Positions 1 through 13,625 are shown, numbered from the stretch's first letter. The stretch: DNA of 64,000 nt from Branchiostoma floridae (GCF_000003815.2 NC_049980.1:20255743-20319742); one strand, 5' to 3'. Notes: generated by a model not told the origin, from the letters alone. A program made the numbers and translations.

Positions 1-299
1 TTGCACACATAGAAGGCTTGTCGTAGAGACAATTTTCTGCATAAAGTCCCCTCTGGATGTTGTTAATAGGATTAGCAATTCTCAAAGCTGATAGGACAAC
101 CCCGTTGATGTTTTTATTCTATCCTTTTAGTAAGCAAAGTTGTGTTTATGGGATTATCACAGAAAAGACACTAGGGGAAATCAACAGTATACGCCAATTA
201 AAATGAAAAAAAAATGTGACAACATTTGGAGGAAGAGAAGCATACAAGAAGGTATCAATCTAGCATATTGCCTCTAATTCGGACAAAACTGTTATTTAG

Positions 300-371
<72 letters not shown>

Positions 372-2192
372 CAAAACTAATGTTTATATCAACTACACGG
401 AAATAAGGCCATTACCACAAAGTCCAAAGTTCGAGATGATATGCTTTTTGAATACAATTTTCACCCTCTCATTTTTATCATTTTCCTCAAGTTTGTGGTT
501 TCTGGACATCAGTCCTGTACGTGTCCGCTTGGCTGGGTCAAAACTAAACTAACAATTACGCCCCACCCCACTTTCCCCTGTCGGCTCGGCGGCAGGCATG
601 CCATCTGCTCTCCGCACCACCTGTTTGGCCTGGGTTCCGCCCGATGGTAAAGTCAACATATTAGTGCCTTATTACTCTACAAGGTACATACACACAACTC
701 AGGATGTTTGCGTCGATATTCTGGAGGAAAGCTTGGTTTGTAGAGGCGGGTTTTAGAAACAGCTTACCTTGTATGGTTACACGACACCCGACCCGTAAAA
801 TAAATGCGCTAGAATAACCTGTCTTGGGGAGTACGTACTGGCTAACCTTACCAAACTATACACGTATAGTAGTACATACGACGCTAGAGAAAACTGATTG
901 AGACTTAAAACTTCAATGAGACTTTAAAAAATGGTTGCTGGTATGTTCGTTGTAGCCTTGAGTTATCAAAGTGATTTTTTGTCAACATTTGTGGTTGACG
1001 CCGGAGCTGCCAGATGAAAAACCAACAGAGGTGACAAGGCCACGCCACGAGGATGGCTCCCATACAGTACGACTCAATCTACCGTGAATCCCAGAACACA
1101 TACTTGCCACAATTACCGCTAATCAGCTTGTCAGCGAAACGGGTACAACGCGAACATTTTTCATCATCGCAACAAGCCACCCCCCATTTTCACTACAACT
1201 AATTTTCTGGCATAGCCGCGGGCTCTGCTCGAGTAATTTGGATGGTGTTCCATAGTCTGAAAATGCGCGGCGCAAGCTGTCGCCCACCGGGGTACCTATG
1301 GCCTGCAGCTATACATCTGTAGTCCGGCTGTAGAACTGACGGGACCCACCTGTCCACGACGACTTCTTTATCTTCTTTTAGTCGCAACTATGGTAACAGC
1401 AATCTGAAAATTTCTGCACTCACAAAATTACAGATGGTGGCGCGTTTTGGAACGGGCTAATATACAAAAGACTGCTTGTCTTGTATGCGATCATACTTGT
1501 GTGTGTCATTTGATAATTACAAGGACCACGTATTTTTTTCCACTGCTTGTTAAAATGTTTTGCGTGAAGTCTTAAGTTTTACACTCCACGGCACAGGACA
1601 GGCTTGCCGGACACCGGGATGTAAGGCCCCGATCGCCGTCCAAACTACCGCCGGTGGAGGACTAGGCACCGCGCTGATTACGTGTACGCCGCCACTACAA
1701 CCGACCAGTCCCGAAATTACCCCTCTCCAATCAAAGTAAAAAGTGGCACTCCTAGCCAAAGAGTGGTCTCAATCCCCTGTCGAGTGCGGCATCTACATAG
1801 AGAGATTACTGAGGACCATGCCAGATTTTTTAAACAACAGCCTGAAGAGAAGAAAAAAATCTCAGTCCAAATTTTAAGTGTTTGTAATTTCTTACCACGT
1901 GCATTTCAAACGTGCGCCGCTACATAAATGGAACCTGACTAGTTAGCTCACTTCTAGCTGCGCGCTTGTGAACTGGTGGTCACCTCAGTAAACGCCGTAC
2001 ATACTCAAGTTTACATTAACGTTTTTAAAACGTAGATGGGAAGATAGCGCATTCTATGGGGTCAGGTTAAGGCTAATGTGCATGTATGTAAAGATCGCCT
2101 GATCCCATTAACTACAGTACACCTTACAGCTGATAGTTCAGCTACCTGAGCTATGTTACTGAGAATAACGGTGCAGTGATAGCTGTACTTAC
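1..2192. other. Non-coding stretch, Islet intron side
   Basis: No exon recognised on either strand. It lies 3' of the Islet LIM2 exon on the minus strand, so it is probably the intron leading to the homeodomain exons, which are outside the window: no segment here resembles the Islet homeodomain. It contains a long TA microsatellite. Confidence 0.6.
307..367. repeat. (TA)n microsatellite
   Basis: About 60 bases of uninterrupted alternating TA. The short ORFs that run through it (tyrosine/isoleucine repeats) are artefacts of the repeat. Confidence 0.95.
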
Positions 2193-2452
2193 TTGCCATT
2201 TCGAGGTCGGTACTTCCCAGGCTGGCTCTGCCGTTAGAATCCACATTGTTTGACGCCCTCTCCAAGACCTCGTGGTCGGCCTTACAGAACAGACCGTCCT
2301 CCCTGAGCGCGAATTCGTCCCCGGGAATAAGCTGCCGGCTGCACGCCACGCAACGAAAACAGTCTATGTGGTATATCTTGTTCCTCGCGCGCATAACGAA
2401 GTCGTTCTTGGTGAAACCTAGGCTGCATTTGGCGCACTTAGTTCCGAATAAC
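2193..2452 (-). CDS. ISL: Islet exon 3, LIM2 domain
   Basis: After the acceptor TATTACAG it encodes LFGTKCAKC through the complete LIM2 domain and an acidic/serine linker ending in LEMA, then the donor GTAAGT. The linker after ERAS is divergent from vertebrates. Confidence 0.95.
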
Positions 2453-5400
2453 CTGTAATAGAAAGGAAAGGGCTTCATATTATATATATTCTGACCAAAA
2501 ATATAAAGTCTGTATGTGATTATATTTCAACATGTTCGGTATACGTGAACGATACGCCTTCTGTATAGGCCCTGTCCCATGACAGAAGTGCTACTCAGGT
2601 GTCTCCTGGCACCACAATAACCTACAGTCGTGTACTGGGAGAATCAAAAATCGTCAAAAAACATGTTTTCATTTCTCGAGCTAGCAGTCGAACATGGTGA
2701 CTTTAATCGATTGTACGGGAGTGTATCCATATACAAGGACTGAATGGCACAGCATGTGTAACGACGCATTGAGGCTAATTCAGACTGTGCATGTACGGGC
2801 CAGGTGGAATAACACAGAGGTCATCACAACCTGAGAGGCCGGGACAATGGCTGACCATAGAATCACTGCGACCAGGTTACACCGAACATTGAGTTGAGAC
2901 TGGAAAAACTCCTAGCGTCTAGTCTTCAGATAGACGTGTTCCTTACCTAATCTGTTGTTGATTTTTCTTAACGATGCCGGCATTTGGAGAGGGGATTAGC
3001 TCTGAGTGTCTACGGGACAGGTACAGGATTCATCCGAAGACAGTCCCAACACAGTACGGTGCGAAACAGCAGCACTACTTGCTATCTATGCTACATGACG
3101 TTGTTGTAATACACTTTTGAGGCACAAATAATTTCTGTGAGCTGTTTTAAGAAACAGTTTCGATGGTGGTTTAAGAGTGAGTTGAATAACCTCGTAAGAC
3201 GAGAATAGCGTTGCCGAGTAACTAAAGCCAATCCACGACCACCAAAAGTCGACCGAGATTTGTTGTGCGAACGTTTCTCGTAAACAAATCCGGCACATGT
3301 TTCTACCTCAGTCCATATCGTCGAAAAAATGTGCTCACAAAATTAAGGGGATAAATGGGAATACAGTATGCAGAGTTTTCATAACACCGGTAGCATCCGT
3401 AATTTGACAAATGAGAAAACAATGATCCTTTGCTGATGTCTAAATGCGGTGTTTTTGTCATGACGTACGCTTAGCTAGCGCGAACATTATAAGCAACACG
3501 CACATACATGCTTTGGCTTCTCTCTTATTTTCCAACTCAGCTTTACATATTGCATTTCCAGACAAAAGTATTGGTACAACAACGCCGTATTCTTAATGCT
3601 GGTCGCAATAGGAATCGAACTACATTGTGTGTCTTTGTTTTTTGTTTAGCACACATTGGAGCTGTCAACAAGTGAGCGATGGGGTCGTTTTTCTCAGTAT
3701 CCTTTCCATCAACCAGCCAAGGTTTTAAAGAAGATTCGGTTTGAGTCCAACAATCCTGTCTCTCGAGACTGGGTTATTAGGCTATCTAGGTGGTAAATGT
3801 GGTTGTACATAAAAACCTCCCAAATCTTATTTTACAAAAGACGATGAATAATGAAAACAATCGTACCGTCTTGCTTTCGATATACAGATGGCCAACGGTA
3901 GGTTCCATCATCAACTTTTATGTTATGCTAATCAGTCCCTATAAAAATGCTGTGTGAATCTGTCCTTGTCTCCAACCGGTGTTCACTTAGATTGCGAGGG
4001 GAGTCATCAGACCAAGAACTAAGAGCTACATTGAGAACGTAAACTGGGAAAACTTTAATTTAAGTCACAACCGGCTTAGAGAATAAAGACATGCTGTCAT
4101 GAAGAGTTAGTTTATCTGTAGTCAACCTATTGTAGTGGGCCTCTTATTTCCTGTATGTGTACAATAAACTCTACAGGGACAAAAGCTATCGGTTGATCTG
4201 GGAGCCTATCAATGTAGTTCGTGTATGTATGTACAGCTAGGGTGGAGGAGGTGGAGGGCCGGTATAACCGTTGAGAAACGGTGTAGCAGTAAACACGGAT
4301 ACGGTCAGTGTGTTACGATATCACTGGAACCCAAAACCTCAGTAAACCCCGCCTCCGCATGTAACAACGTGATTAGTGAAAACCCACATGTGTGTTTTTC
4401 TTCATTTACGTGCTGTGCGTTTGAGGGACGCCATGTCACGGAAGAATGCAATAAATCATATATAGAAATGAGATCACTCAACAATATTCACTTCGTGTAC
4501 AAAAACATTAAGTACAGTACAGCATCTACAATTTTGAATGAAAATAGTCAACTTTGATTTCAAACGATGAGTTTGTGTTTTCGAACGACTACTTTCGTAC
4601 CAAAATCAAATAACTGAAGCATGTACATGCACTCGTGTATGTGAAACAATAATTTTGGAGGCCTCACCTTACGTAGCACCTTTTACAATATGTTTTCCCT
4701 TCCCTCACAAAGCAAGTGCAGGTTTCGTCTAGGTATTGGTTGCAGTCGGAGCACTTGAGGCAGGCGGCGTGCCACTCCAGGTCGGGCGCCACCCGTAGGA
4801 TGTACTGGTCGTGGATGTGCGACCCGCATCCCACACACATGGCATTACGGCGATTTTCTGGTGTAAAGGTGTGTGTGGAGACAGTATTATGATATGTCAA
4901 CAACAAAAATGAAACCTAGTTGGAACTAGATAAAACCTTAACACATCGACACAGGTAAGACAAGGTATAAACATATATATATATTTCATGTGTTCAATTC
5001 ATACACTAGTAGCACATTTTTGGAAAGCTGCAGCGCAGGTCAAAATCACATACGCAAGTTAAGATGTAGACTGTCAAAATGAACTTATTTTGTGTCTCTT
5101 GATCACGTTCTTCGTTGACTGGTAAATTTGACATAACAACCGTCGTCAACACACTTTTAGGCTCTGCGTGAAGTCCTCAGGGTCCGTACAGCGCACTCTG
5201 GTACTTTATTACAGGGTGTGGACCGGACATCTGTAATGTCCATCCAACTAATTCATCAACCGAAAATTTCGTATCCCTGTCATAATTGTGTTGCATTCAG
5301 ATCTCTGCTAAGTACTTCCTCGGTCGTCAGCATCTACCAAGACTTAACAACTTTCCCAGCAATACACAATGCTTTGTCGTCTTTTTTTAATCAAACGCTG

Positions 5401-6719
5401 ACGTAGTGCCGCGTCCACTTGGGGGTTCCCACAGACAATAACCTCAACATAAATCCACTTTCAATGATAAAAGAGTAAGTAATAGCCGGCGTGCTTCCTA
5501 ATTGAAGTACAAGGATTCTCACGATTGTCTTGAAAGATAAGCATGCCCAGAGCCATTTTGATTGCTACATGTGAGAGGGTAACCAAGTGGACTTTGTGTC
5601 ATTACACGTTTTGTGGGAGGGGTGTATTAAGCCGCAAGATATGTGATTTAAACGCGGATGATCTCTGGATATAAGAAATGTGCTAGGCTTCTTTGGCGGG
5701 ACCCACACTTCAGCAAGAACACCATTCCCATAGCACACACATACACACACACGCGTACAGAGACAGGGCGGAGCGAACTAGCCAACCACTGACTGGAACA
5801 AATGGTATAATGACATACAATTTGTCTAACCAAACGTCACGAAACTCTCCTTTTGATGGTTAGTCTTCACGTCCTCCATGTTTAAGACGTTGTAAGTTCG
5901 CCTTGTGGTGTGGGTACTGGGAAAGTTTCGTTGCTACCACACGGACAAAGCCGTTTCACATTTGTCAGACTACTAGTACAGTGTGGTTGGCCACTACTGG
6001 CCAGGATGATACACATATCATGTAAATTTGGTGTGTGTCGGCTGGCCCCATTGTTCGAGGGAGGTGCCATATGCCAGCACTGATCTAGGCCAGCGACAAT
6101 TTTATCGAAGCAGGTGAATTATTATAGCGATTTGTGTTCAGCCAACACAGGGCCGTACAAATGTCAGTGTGCCGCCGTGTGTGTACTACCTGTATGGACC
6201 GCTCGTACAGACCGTAAAAACGTGTTAGACAAACAACTACAGACGGACTATTTTTACTGTGTAGTCTTGAAACTTCTGTGTCACAAGATACTAAATTTGT
6301 CGTAAACATCTACCTGCTGAAACTACATGACAACAGAATGATGCGGCCCTGCATTGGTGCCTTGAACCAAACAGGTCCGGTACCGACACTACTAGTACCG
6401 GTGCCCAACACCACACTACGGGCCTGGCTACCTAGGCTGTCTGGAATGTACAAGCATGGATTGGTAGAAATTTGACTTAAACAGGACTTCTGTTTTTAGG
6501 TGTGATTTTAAGGTATAGTAAGGCATCGAGTTGACCATAACAAGCCAGTAGTTTTACGACGCCTCCTACAGAGAATACAAGTAACCAATCCACGCTGACT
6601 GGGCCAGGCGCTATAGGATATACACATGTGGGTACGGTACGGACTCGGCGCGAGTGGTTCTTACTTTTAGGAGGGTCGCCGGGCATCGCTGCTGACTCGA
6701 TGGGTGGTGAGTGGTTCAT
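2193..6719 (-). CDS. ISL: Islet LIM-homeobox transcription factor, 5' part (partial)
   Basis: Islet proteins are LIM-homeodomain transcription factors that specify motor neurons, pancreas and pharyngeal/cardiac progenitors; the LIM domains bind cofactors such as LDB. Three coding exons are seen: 6665-6719 or 6686 (start), 4668-4857 (LIM1) and 2193-2452 (LIM2). Splice phases are continuous: AAA A|AA joins exons 1 and 2, and GTA AG|G joins exons 2 and 3. LIM1 has CVGC, HAAC and CSDC zinc pairs, and LIM2 has CAKC, HIDC and CVAC. The protein is near identical to vertebrate ISL1/ISL2 through '[17 protein letters not shown]'. The last exon ends in phase 1 at a GTAAGT donor, so the homeodomain exons are to the left of the window. 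This looks like the single pre-duplication Islet gene: LIM2 resembles ISL1, while the residues before LIM1 (AMCVGCGS) resemble ISL2. Confidence 0.95.
2453..4667 (-). other. Islet intron 2
   Basis: A 2.2-kb intron between the LIM1 and LIM2 exons. No repeat or embedded gene recognised. Confidence 0.85.
4668..4857 (-). CDS. ISL: Islet exon 2, LIM1 domain
   Basis: After an acceptor ending ACACCAG the exon encodes [12 protein letters not shown] through TYCKRCYVR, a complete LIM1 double zinc finger, and ends at AAG|GTGAGG. The last zinc-ligand position is Cys (YCKRC), whereas human ISL1 has Asp (YCKRD, from memory); both residue types occur there in LIM domains. Confidence 0.95.
4858..6664 (-). 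other. Islet intron 1
   Basis: A 1.8-kb intron between the start exon and the LIM1 exon. Apart from a short CA-rich run near 5740-5755, nothing is recognised. Confidence 0.75.
6665..6719 (-). CDS. ISL: Islet coding exon 1
   Basis: Encodes MPGDPPK plus the first base of the next codon, then the donor GTAAGA. Vertebrate ISL1 begins with a closely similar MGDPPKK segment. Two in-frame ATGs are possible: 6686 (MPGD) and 6719 ([15 protein letters not shown]). I favour 6686 by similarity to ISL1, but 6719 cannot be excluded. The exon is too short for ORF calling and was placed by its phase match to the LIM1 exon. Confidence 0.8.
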
Positions 6720-6932
6720 GAGGCCGTTGGTCCTGGTGATCTCTACTTGCACCGCCAGCTCGCCCCGTCACTGCCGCCAATACGTGTAGTCAGAATGGGT
6801 GGTCTGTACTGATAACTCGTGTGCCCAGCTGACACAAAATACTTAAAAAATTCCCAACTCTCTGGGGCGGGTAGTGCGATTGGGTACGCAGCAATTTTCT
6901 GAACACGTGATGACGGTGACTTGAGAGACGAC

Positions 6933-7074
6933 TGCTGATTGGTCGTCGCCCTTCGCTCGTCGCGGGTTTTCCGTGACCCCACCAGCAATGTTTATGTGTA
7001 ATCAAGAAAGGTTCTCTTTTTAACCTTCTCGGTGTAATAACTAATCGCCAATACCTGCAATCGCATAATATAAA
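6933..7074 (-). promoter_or_regulatory. Possible Islet promoter elements
   Basis: On the minus strand upstream of the Islet start exon there is a TATA-like TTTATATTAT (7065-7074) and a CCAAT box (GACCAATCAGC, about 6933-6943). The spacing is not classical, since the CCAAT box lies downstream of the TATA-like site. Weak evidence, recorded as a candidate only. Confidence 0.2.
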
Positions 7075-10000
7075 GGGGATTAAGTTGTTTCTTTGAAAGC
7101 AATCACTACTATAAAAGTATAGCACTACGATTTATAGCATGATGAAATATCGGAAGTTTTGTCAGAGGTATCCTAACAGTTTGTGCGGATGTGTATGCGA
7201 CTGGCGCGTTGTCCACATCTAGTCAAAGATACAATTTTCTTCTTGTTTTAATCCTTCTCTACACATTGACAGGTAACGGATCATGACGAACTGGAGAGCC
7301 TTAGCGTGAAAGACTTATATTTGAGATGATTATGAAGGAGGGAAAAAACAAAGGACCCAAACTGGTAGAGATGTTGCGGGGTCTACAGGTGTACTCGTCA
7401 CTACGTGTACTACACTGACTGGTCGCCAAATATATGCGAGAGTGCCCGCAGCTGAACTAACTCATGCCGAACTCTTAGCCTTTGCTGAAGACTAGTCTTC
7501 AGTAAACTCCGGCCGAGGAGCGTGGGGAGGGAGTGTTGAAAACTCAGACCCTCTCCCCGCGTGTACAAACCTTAGGTAATTAGTATGCCCAGGCCGTCGT
7601 CACCAGATTAGCCATGTTTACAGTAGGTAACGGACTGTGGTCAACTCTATGTATCCTTGTAATGAGCTTTACGCCCGCCAACTGTGAGCATCCTATTGTC
7701 AAACGTGGGGATGTGACAATTTGTTAGCGGTTCTCCGCCTCTCATTGTCTCTGGGCGTGGGACGCACCACTGTCCCGCAGGGAGGGAGGAGGGACCGGGC
7801 GGGTCTGGTATAATCCGCGGGACACCTTACAGTCGGTATAAAGCACAGCAGTATCACCATACCCCTCCACCACTACCGCAGGGTAACTGAATCGCCCCCA
7901 TCAGGTTGCCAAGAACGATATTCTGAAACTTGAATGAGAGATAACTAACTTTGGCAAGAGAGGGTCACACACATAATATGGTTGATCGCTTCGGGGGTGC
8001 GAGGTTGTACTTGAACAGCAATGTCATTGTAGTACTTGATTTTTGGTATGCTGATAGTAATACGAAATCGTCACAGGACAATTCAGTCAAAATACAAACA
8101 GGTGAAAAATCATAAGCATAAGAAGAGCCACGGTAGTATGTCAATCAGAGACATGTGTTCATCGTGTAATGTGGCAAATGTCGACTGACTGAGGGTAAGT
8201 TGATCACGATGTTCCCTTTACCAATATGCCCTTTCTCCTGGTTTCTTATCCCGCTCGGGCTCAAGACATGCCCAATGCCCTCTAGCACTGTACATGCCTT
8301 TAATGCATTATTTCTCATATAGACTTCCTTCAATCTCAAAAAACTGTATCCTACTAGGTTATGATACAAAGATAACAACCTGTGCCTGAACTCTGGTGCC
8401 CAGATCTTTCCGTTACACCCCAGATGGCGTCAACATAGAGAGTTCAGTGCGGGGTTGGGCGGTTTGGTGCACTACGAACCCTGGCCCACCTGCAAGTGGG
8501 TAATTTTTGGAACATCGAGATAAGATTAGGCGAGTCAACGAACGGTACTATTGGCGGCACACGACCACAGAATGGCCCTTACACAATCATGCTCACAACA
8601 AGTACATTGGTACAATGTAACTCAAGAGCAGATTGTTTTACTGTTTGGTTTTTGTATCAATCATGTCTGACTACTGAAAGGGAGCGGTGCGTTCACCAGC
8701 TCATAATCACAAGTAGGAGAAAGCGTGGAGAATCATCAACCAACAAAGAGATGGGTGATATATAAGGTTCATTTTTACGCGTGGTTCAAGGCACATTTCA
8801 CTTGTTGTTTTAAGCTTGGCGCCAGAAGTGACCGGCTCGGCAGTGTGGTCTTTTCCGGACGCGATTGGAAATAACCCCGTAGGTGAGTTGCACCTGTCCG
8901 AACGTCTGTCTGGCAGGTTATTTGGATGGTAGCAAAGTTCACCCCACCACTACCCCCACAATCATCAGAACCTTTTTGGGTGAGATTGAAGCCTGTCTGG
9001 GACGCGGCGTGGATCATGTGCCGTCTTTTTGTGGCGCTGTCAAGTGGGTTCAGAGGTGCTGTGTACAAAAGTAGCAGAGGAGGAGGGGCGGCTGGAAAAC
9101 TGAATGCGCTCGGCGTCAGTTCTGTATAGAGTGTACATCTGAGCCCATGACAGTCTCCACCCTGTGAGCTTGACACCAGCGGAGTCTATTGAGGTTTCTG
9201 ACCATACACTGACCCTACATGGTCGCCTGTTCTTCCCGGCGCAACTTTAGCCGGCAGGGTCGGGACCGGGGCACGCCAGGGCGTGTTTACGGGTGCCATG
9301 TTTATTATTCCCGCGGACTACAGGGTCAGACCTCGGCACGGATCGTCGCCAGCCCGACAGGTGAGACGGAGCGCTGGCAGGTGTGAGATGGTGCCTCGTA
9401 CGGAGACAGACCTGTCAGTGAATGGGTCTGAAGGAAGAGAATTGTTACCTGTCCTTATTCCACTTTGTTTTTGCGCGGTTTGAGCTGAGGAAGCCAAACA
9501 ATTAGAGGTGGAGATACACGGTATAATGACTAGGTGCACGCCCGGCGAGGCTGAATGGGACGCAACCCGATAAGGGCCGGACCCAGACTTGCTGCCGCCA
9601 CTGAGCAATCCTAAGCGGGATCCTGTTGCGATTACCTGATCAATGGGCACACAAGCGAGAGCCGGGCTATTGTGGCGTTAGACAGCGTGTTTACCTTGGC
9701 ACACATTCAGCCCACAACCCATGACAATTGTTGTTTTATTTTGTGGACCCACGTTTCGGCTCCTTCCTGGCTGGGGGACCCTGTTCATGAGAAACCGTCA
9801 CACCGTTTCTTTTTTCTTGTTCCAAAGCCGGGGAGTTTGCTCTGTGGTGACCCGACGCAGCCTGGCAAGAAATGCCACACACATAAAACTGTACGGGCCT
9901 GAGGCTTCCACTAATTATTTTATCTACGAATCTTCACAATAGAGAAAGCCACGCCTCCCCGCACGAGCAGTCCCTCACGCTGGTGTGGTAATCTGGTATT

Positions 10001-12889
10001 TGCCTACTGAAATTAGTGCGAACATGCCGTGTGTGTGGCGGGGTAGTGCTGGAAGATTTTTCTCTCAAATTGCAAGGCACGTCCATAGCTATGGCTGCGC
10101 GACATCAGTTTGGCATGCAAAGCAAAACTCACCACTAAAACCTTGCCATTTCGTAGAAAAGTTTTCTTTAACATTCCATCTGCTTCGAGCTTAGATTTTA
10201 GATATTGATGTACAGTGTTGTCCAGAACTGTTGACAGTGCCACACAACGAGATTACCAACAAAAACACAGCAAAGGACAACCTGCCAGTAGAACCCCATA
10301 CGCCTCCAAACTTGCTGGGAGAACAGCCCTGCTTTGACAGTCTCATGATAAAGAATAAGATTAAGTTTTTTTCCAGAATACACACGGAATGCAACATGGC
10401 TATACCATATACAGCGTACGCGTATACATGTATGTATATACTAAATGTGACAACGCTCATTATATTTCCTATTGGCCATGATCACAAGGAGTAGGATTTG
10501 CACGATTTTGGTAGTTATACAGAAGAAACACAACCACAAAACTATACAAATAAAATGCGACCAGTCGTCACAAGTAGGCCACATTTACAAAAGTCGAAAA
10601 AAACAAAGCCAAGTTATTATTTCATTATAAATATTTTCTGAAATACTTTTCAGCCTGTAACATAATGTAGTGTAATATTTCTGTCCTGAACAAAATCAAC
10701 AGTGAGTGTTCGGTCAGGCGTACCAACCATGGTATCTCTTACTAGATGAAGAAAATGACAAATTTTAAGTTTACTTCTTTCAAAAGAAATCGTCATATCA
10801 AATCCTCAAACTAGACAGAACTTCATTGGTGTCGTCAACAATCGCGCCATCGTTAATGGGACAACTTCACAGCCTTCGGATCGTGGTGCCGACACCTAGC
10901 GGAAATGACTAGTATTGTCACCCCCAAAGATTATTCTTTTCTATTGAACAATGAAGCCAAGGCATAGAGATCAGTATTATGTAGCGTGAAGGGATAATAG
11001 ATTTTATGCCACTATTTTAACATGAATCTGCATCACTTTTAAACTAATGAAGGATGACATAAATCTATTAGATGCGGAGCATTAAAACTATAGTTCTGTT
11101 GTTTATCTTCCCCTTAGCCAAGATTCCTTTGAAACGAGAAAATCTTGCCCTTTTGTCTATTCGCCTTTCTCTTGAATACATCTGCTACAGTGCTTGACAA
11201 AAGGCGCAAATGTCATAATTGCGCGAAGATGAATACAGAACACAAATTCAAATCAACCCAGCGCCCTTCATGTTTAACCATCCAACATGGTGGACTATAT
11301 TTACGTCATAATCACGCGATGACAAACGCCCTGTCAGTCTGTATGTTTGCTAAGGATGATGCGTTTATGATATATGTGACACTCAACCTCTTATACATGT
11401 ACCACACTTATACGTCACTTCTTACACGTCACTTTATAACGTAAGCCTACGATGATTAATCATTCATTTAATCATCAGGATATTCCATTTACTTAAATGT
11501 GTACCTGGACTTGATTCATGGATACTTCATCGTTAGAAATAACACGAAATTGTGTGTATTTGCACGTGAAATTGCCACTATAATACGTTAGTGTGCGAAA
11601 TGTACTTACCGAGTATATATGCTGTCATTTGCATCCCTTGGTACGTAGGTTATAGACTTACATATTCACCTTTTCTGATTCGTCACGTGTTCAGGAGTTT
11701 TCAGTCTTACCTCCTGAATGCAATCTGTCGAGGCGTAAAACTTTAAGACCCAACAACTTTCCCCGTGAACAAAACGAGACAGCCCTAAGAAAAAATTCGT
11801 TCAGTCTTTTCGTTTTGCGATACGATGTTTCATGCTATACACATTCAGTACATTTTTAGTAAACAACTTGAAATATACTCCAACAGAGGTTGGGTTGCGA
11901 GGTAGTAGCGGCCGTGATTTTTACGGCTCGTGAAAATGCGTTGAAATACAGTGGTTGAATCTTTTATGTTATGCACCTTAGCACCTTAGCACAATACAGA
12001 CGACCTCAATGCCTTTCATTGATGTAGCATTGGAGTAGATTTCTTAAAATGTTGGTATCTCTTAACTTGTCCTGGAGATATCAGTATCAAGACAAAGTAT
12101 ATTCTGAGCCGCTCGCTATTGATTCTAGATTGCTATCAATTTTTAGAAAAGAATAAACTTGCTGCCTTTCTGGAGAGCTTAGAACAAGATAACACATTTT
12201 GTCGATTATCACACATTATTTTCCATGTGAGTTACCCAGGTCGTGAGACTCACACGGCAAATGTTGACCTAGCCGAACGTTGTTCACACACAGCCCCGAC
12301 ACATGTACAAATACGCAGCACTGTTATCTTGCGTCCCGTCTGTGCAGTTCACAGATACTTGTGCCAACTCGAACTGCCTCTTTTTTACGGATGTCGGAGA
12401 CCGCTGTTATCGATCACACCAAGACAATTATTTTCTTATCACTTCACACTGTTGTTCTAAGAATTGATTGAACACTTGATGCATGTTTGTTCGACGGCGT
12501 TACGTTGGGACAACCTTTGGCGGTCGGATAACCTTTCGTAGTCACCATATACTTGACCTGGTCGCAGGCAAATTTACTCGTCTGTAGTGTTCTTGCCGAA
12601 AAGAGCTACTTGAAGAAAAGAAAAACATCAAGAAGAATTGTTGTACAGTGAAACGGACGCTGCTAGTGCGTGGAGTGATTTTAGCAACAGCAATCAGGGA
12701 ACTTCAAAGTCTGAAGTTCTAGCAAATAATATCCAATTGCAACTTACTTACCGAAAGAAGGTTCCTCGTAATGTTACACGTTGAAGTTGTTTTCTTCAGT
12801 ACATTTCTTTCTCATAACTAGAAAGGCCGACATTTGCTTGAGAGCAAATACAGCATATTTCAGCCATCTCCCTCATGCAACAATAGGCC

Positions 12890-13625
12890 TTGAGGTCGTT
12901 GACCCCTTTGGCCATTGGAAAATGACCCCAAAAATTCCCAAATATATCATTTTAAAGTGTTCCATGCCAAAAATTATACATGGGTCATTCGAATGAAAAT
13001 CTAGAGCACCCCTTTACCAAATTTCGGGTCATTTGGTTGTAAAACGAGGGAACAGGAGCCAAAAATGTCCAATTATTGTCAAAAAATGGCCATAAAATCA
13101 CAAAATTAAGCGTTATGTTGTACTGTATGGGAACACTGTTCTTGAATTCGTGTGCACATAATTGAAAGGCACTTTTATACCGAATTTCAAGTCATTCGGT
13201 TGTTAAACGAGGGTACAGGAGGCAAAAATGTCCTTTTTTTGTCAAAAAAATGGCTAAAAATCGCAAAATTAGGCATTTTGTTGTACCGTATGCCAAAACT
13301 GTTATTAAATCTGCGTGGGCATATGATCAGGGCACCTCTGTACCAAATTTCACGTCATTCGGCTGTAATACCAGGGTACAGGAGCCCAAAATATACATAA
13401 AAATTGACAAAAACCTCAATAAAATCATTTTAAAGGCAGATATGAAAAAAATGAAAAAATCACCTAAGGGTATTGGCTTACTCTATCTTTGTGCCAAATT
13501 TCAAGTCAATCGATTTAGGAACGGCGGAGTTGATTCGATTTGAAGATTTGACAGGAGAAAGAAAGAAAGAAAGAAACATTACGAATACAATATATTTCAC
13601 CATACCTATGGTATGGCTGAAATAT
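12890..13625 (+). repeat. 163-bp-period repeat ending in (GAAA)n and a hairpin
   Basis: A segment beginning TACCAAATTTC-RGTCATTCGG-TGT recurs at about 13015, 13178, 13341 and 13492 (spacings 163, 163 and 151), each followed in the first three by 'AGGGTACAGGAG'-like and 'AAAATGTCC'-like blocks. The 3' end has a short GAAA tract (13556-13575), then a hairpin at 13592-13625: an 8-bp stem, one bulged C, a 7-bp stem and a 3-base loop. It resembles a repeat widespread in marine invertebrates (memory only), probably a non-autonomous mobile element of unknown class. Confidence 0.7.

Noticed and set aside
1-2192. Search for the Islet homeodomain exon at the left edge
   Set aside because: No homeodomain-like segment in any frame; the gene simply continues outside the window.
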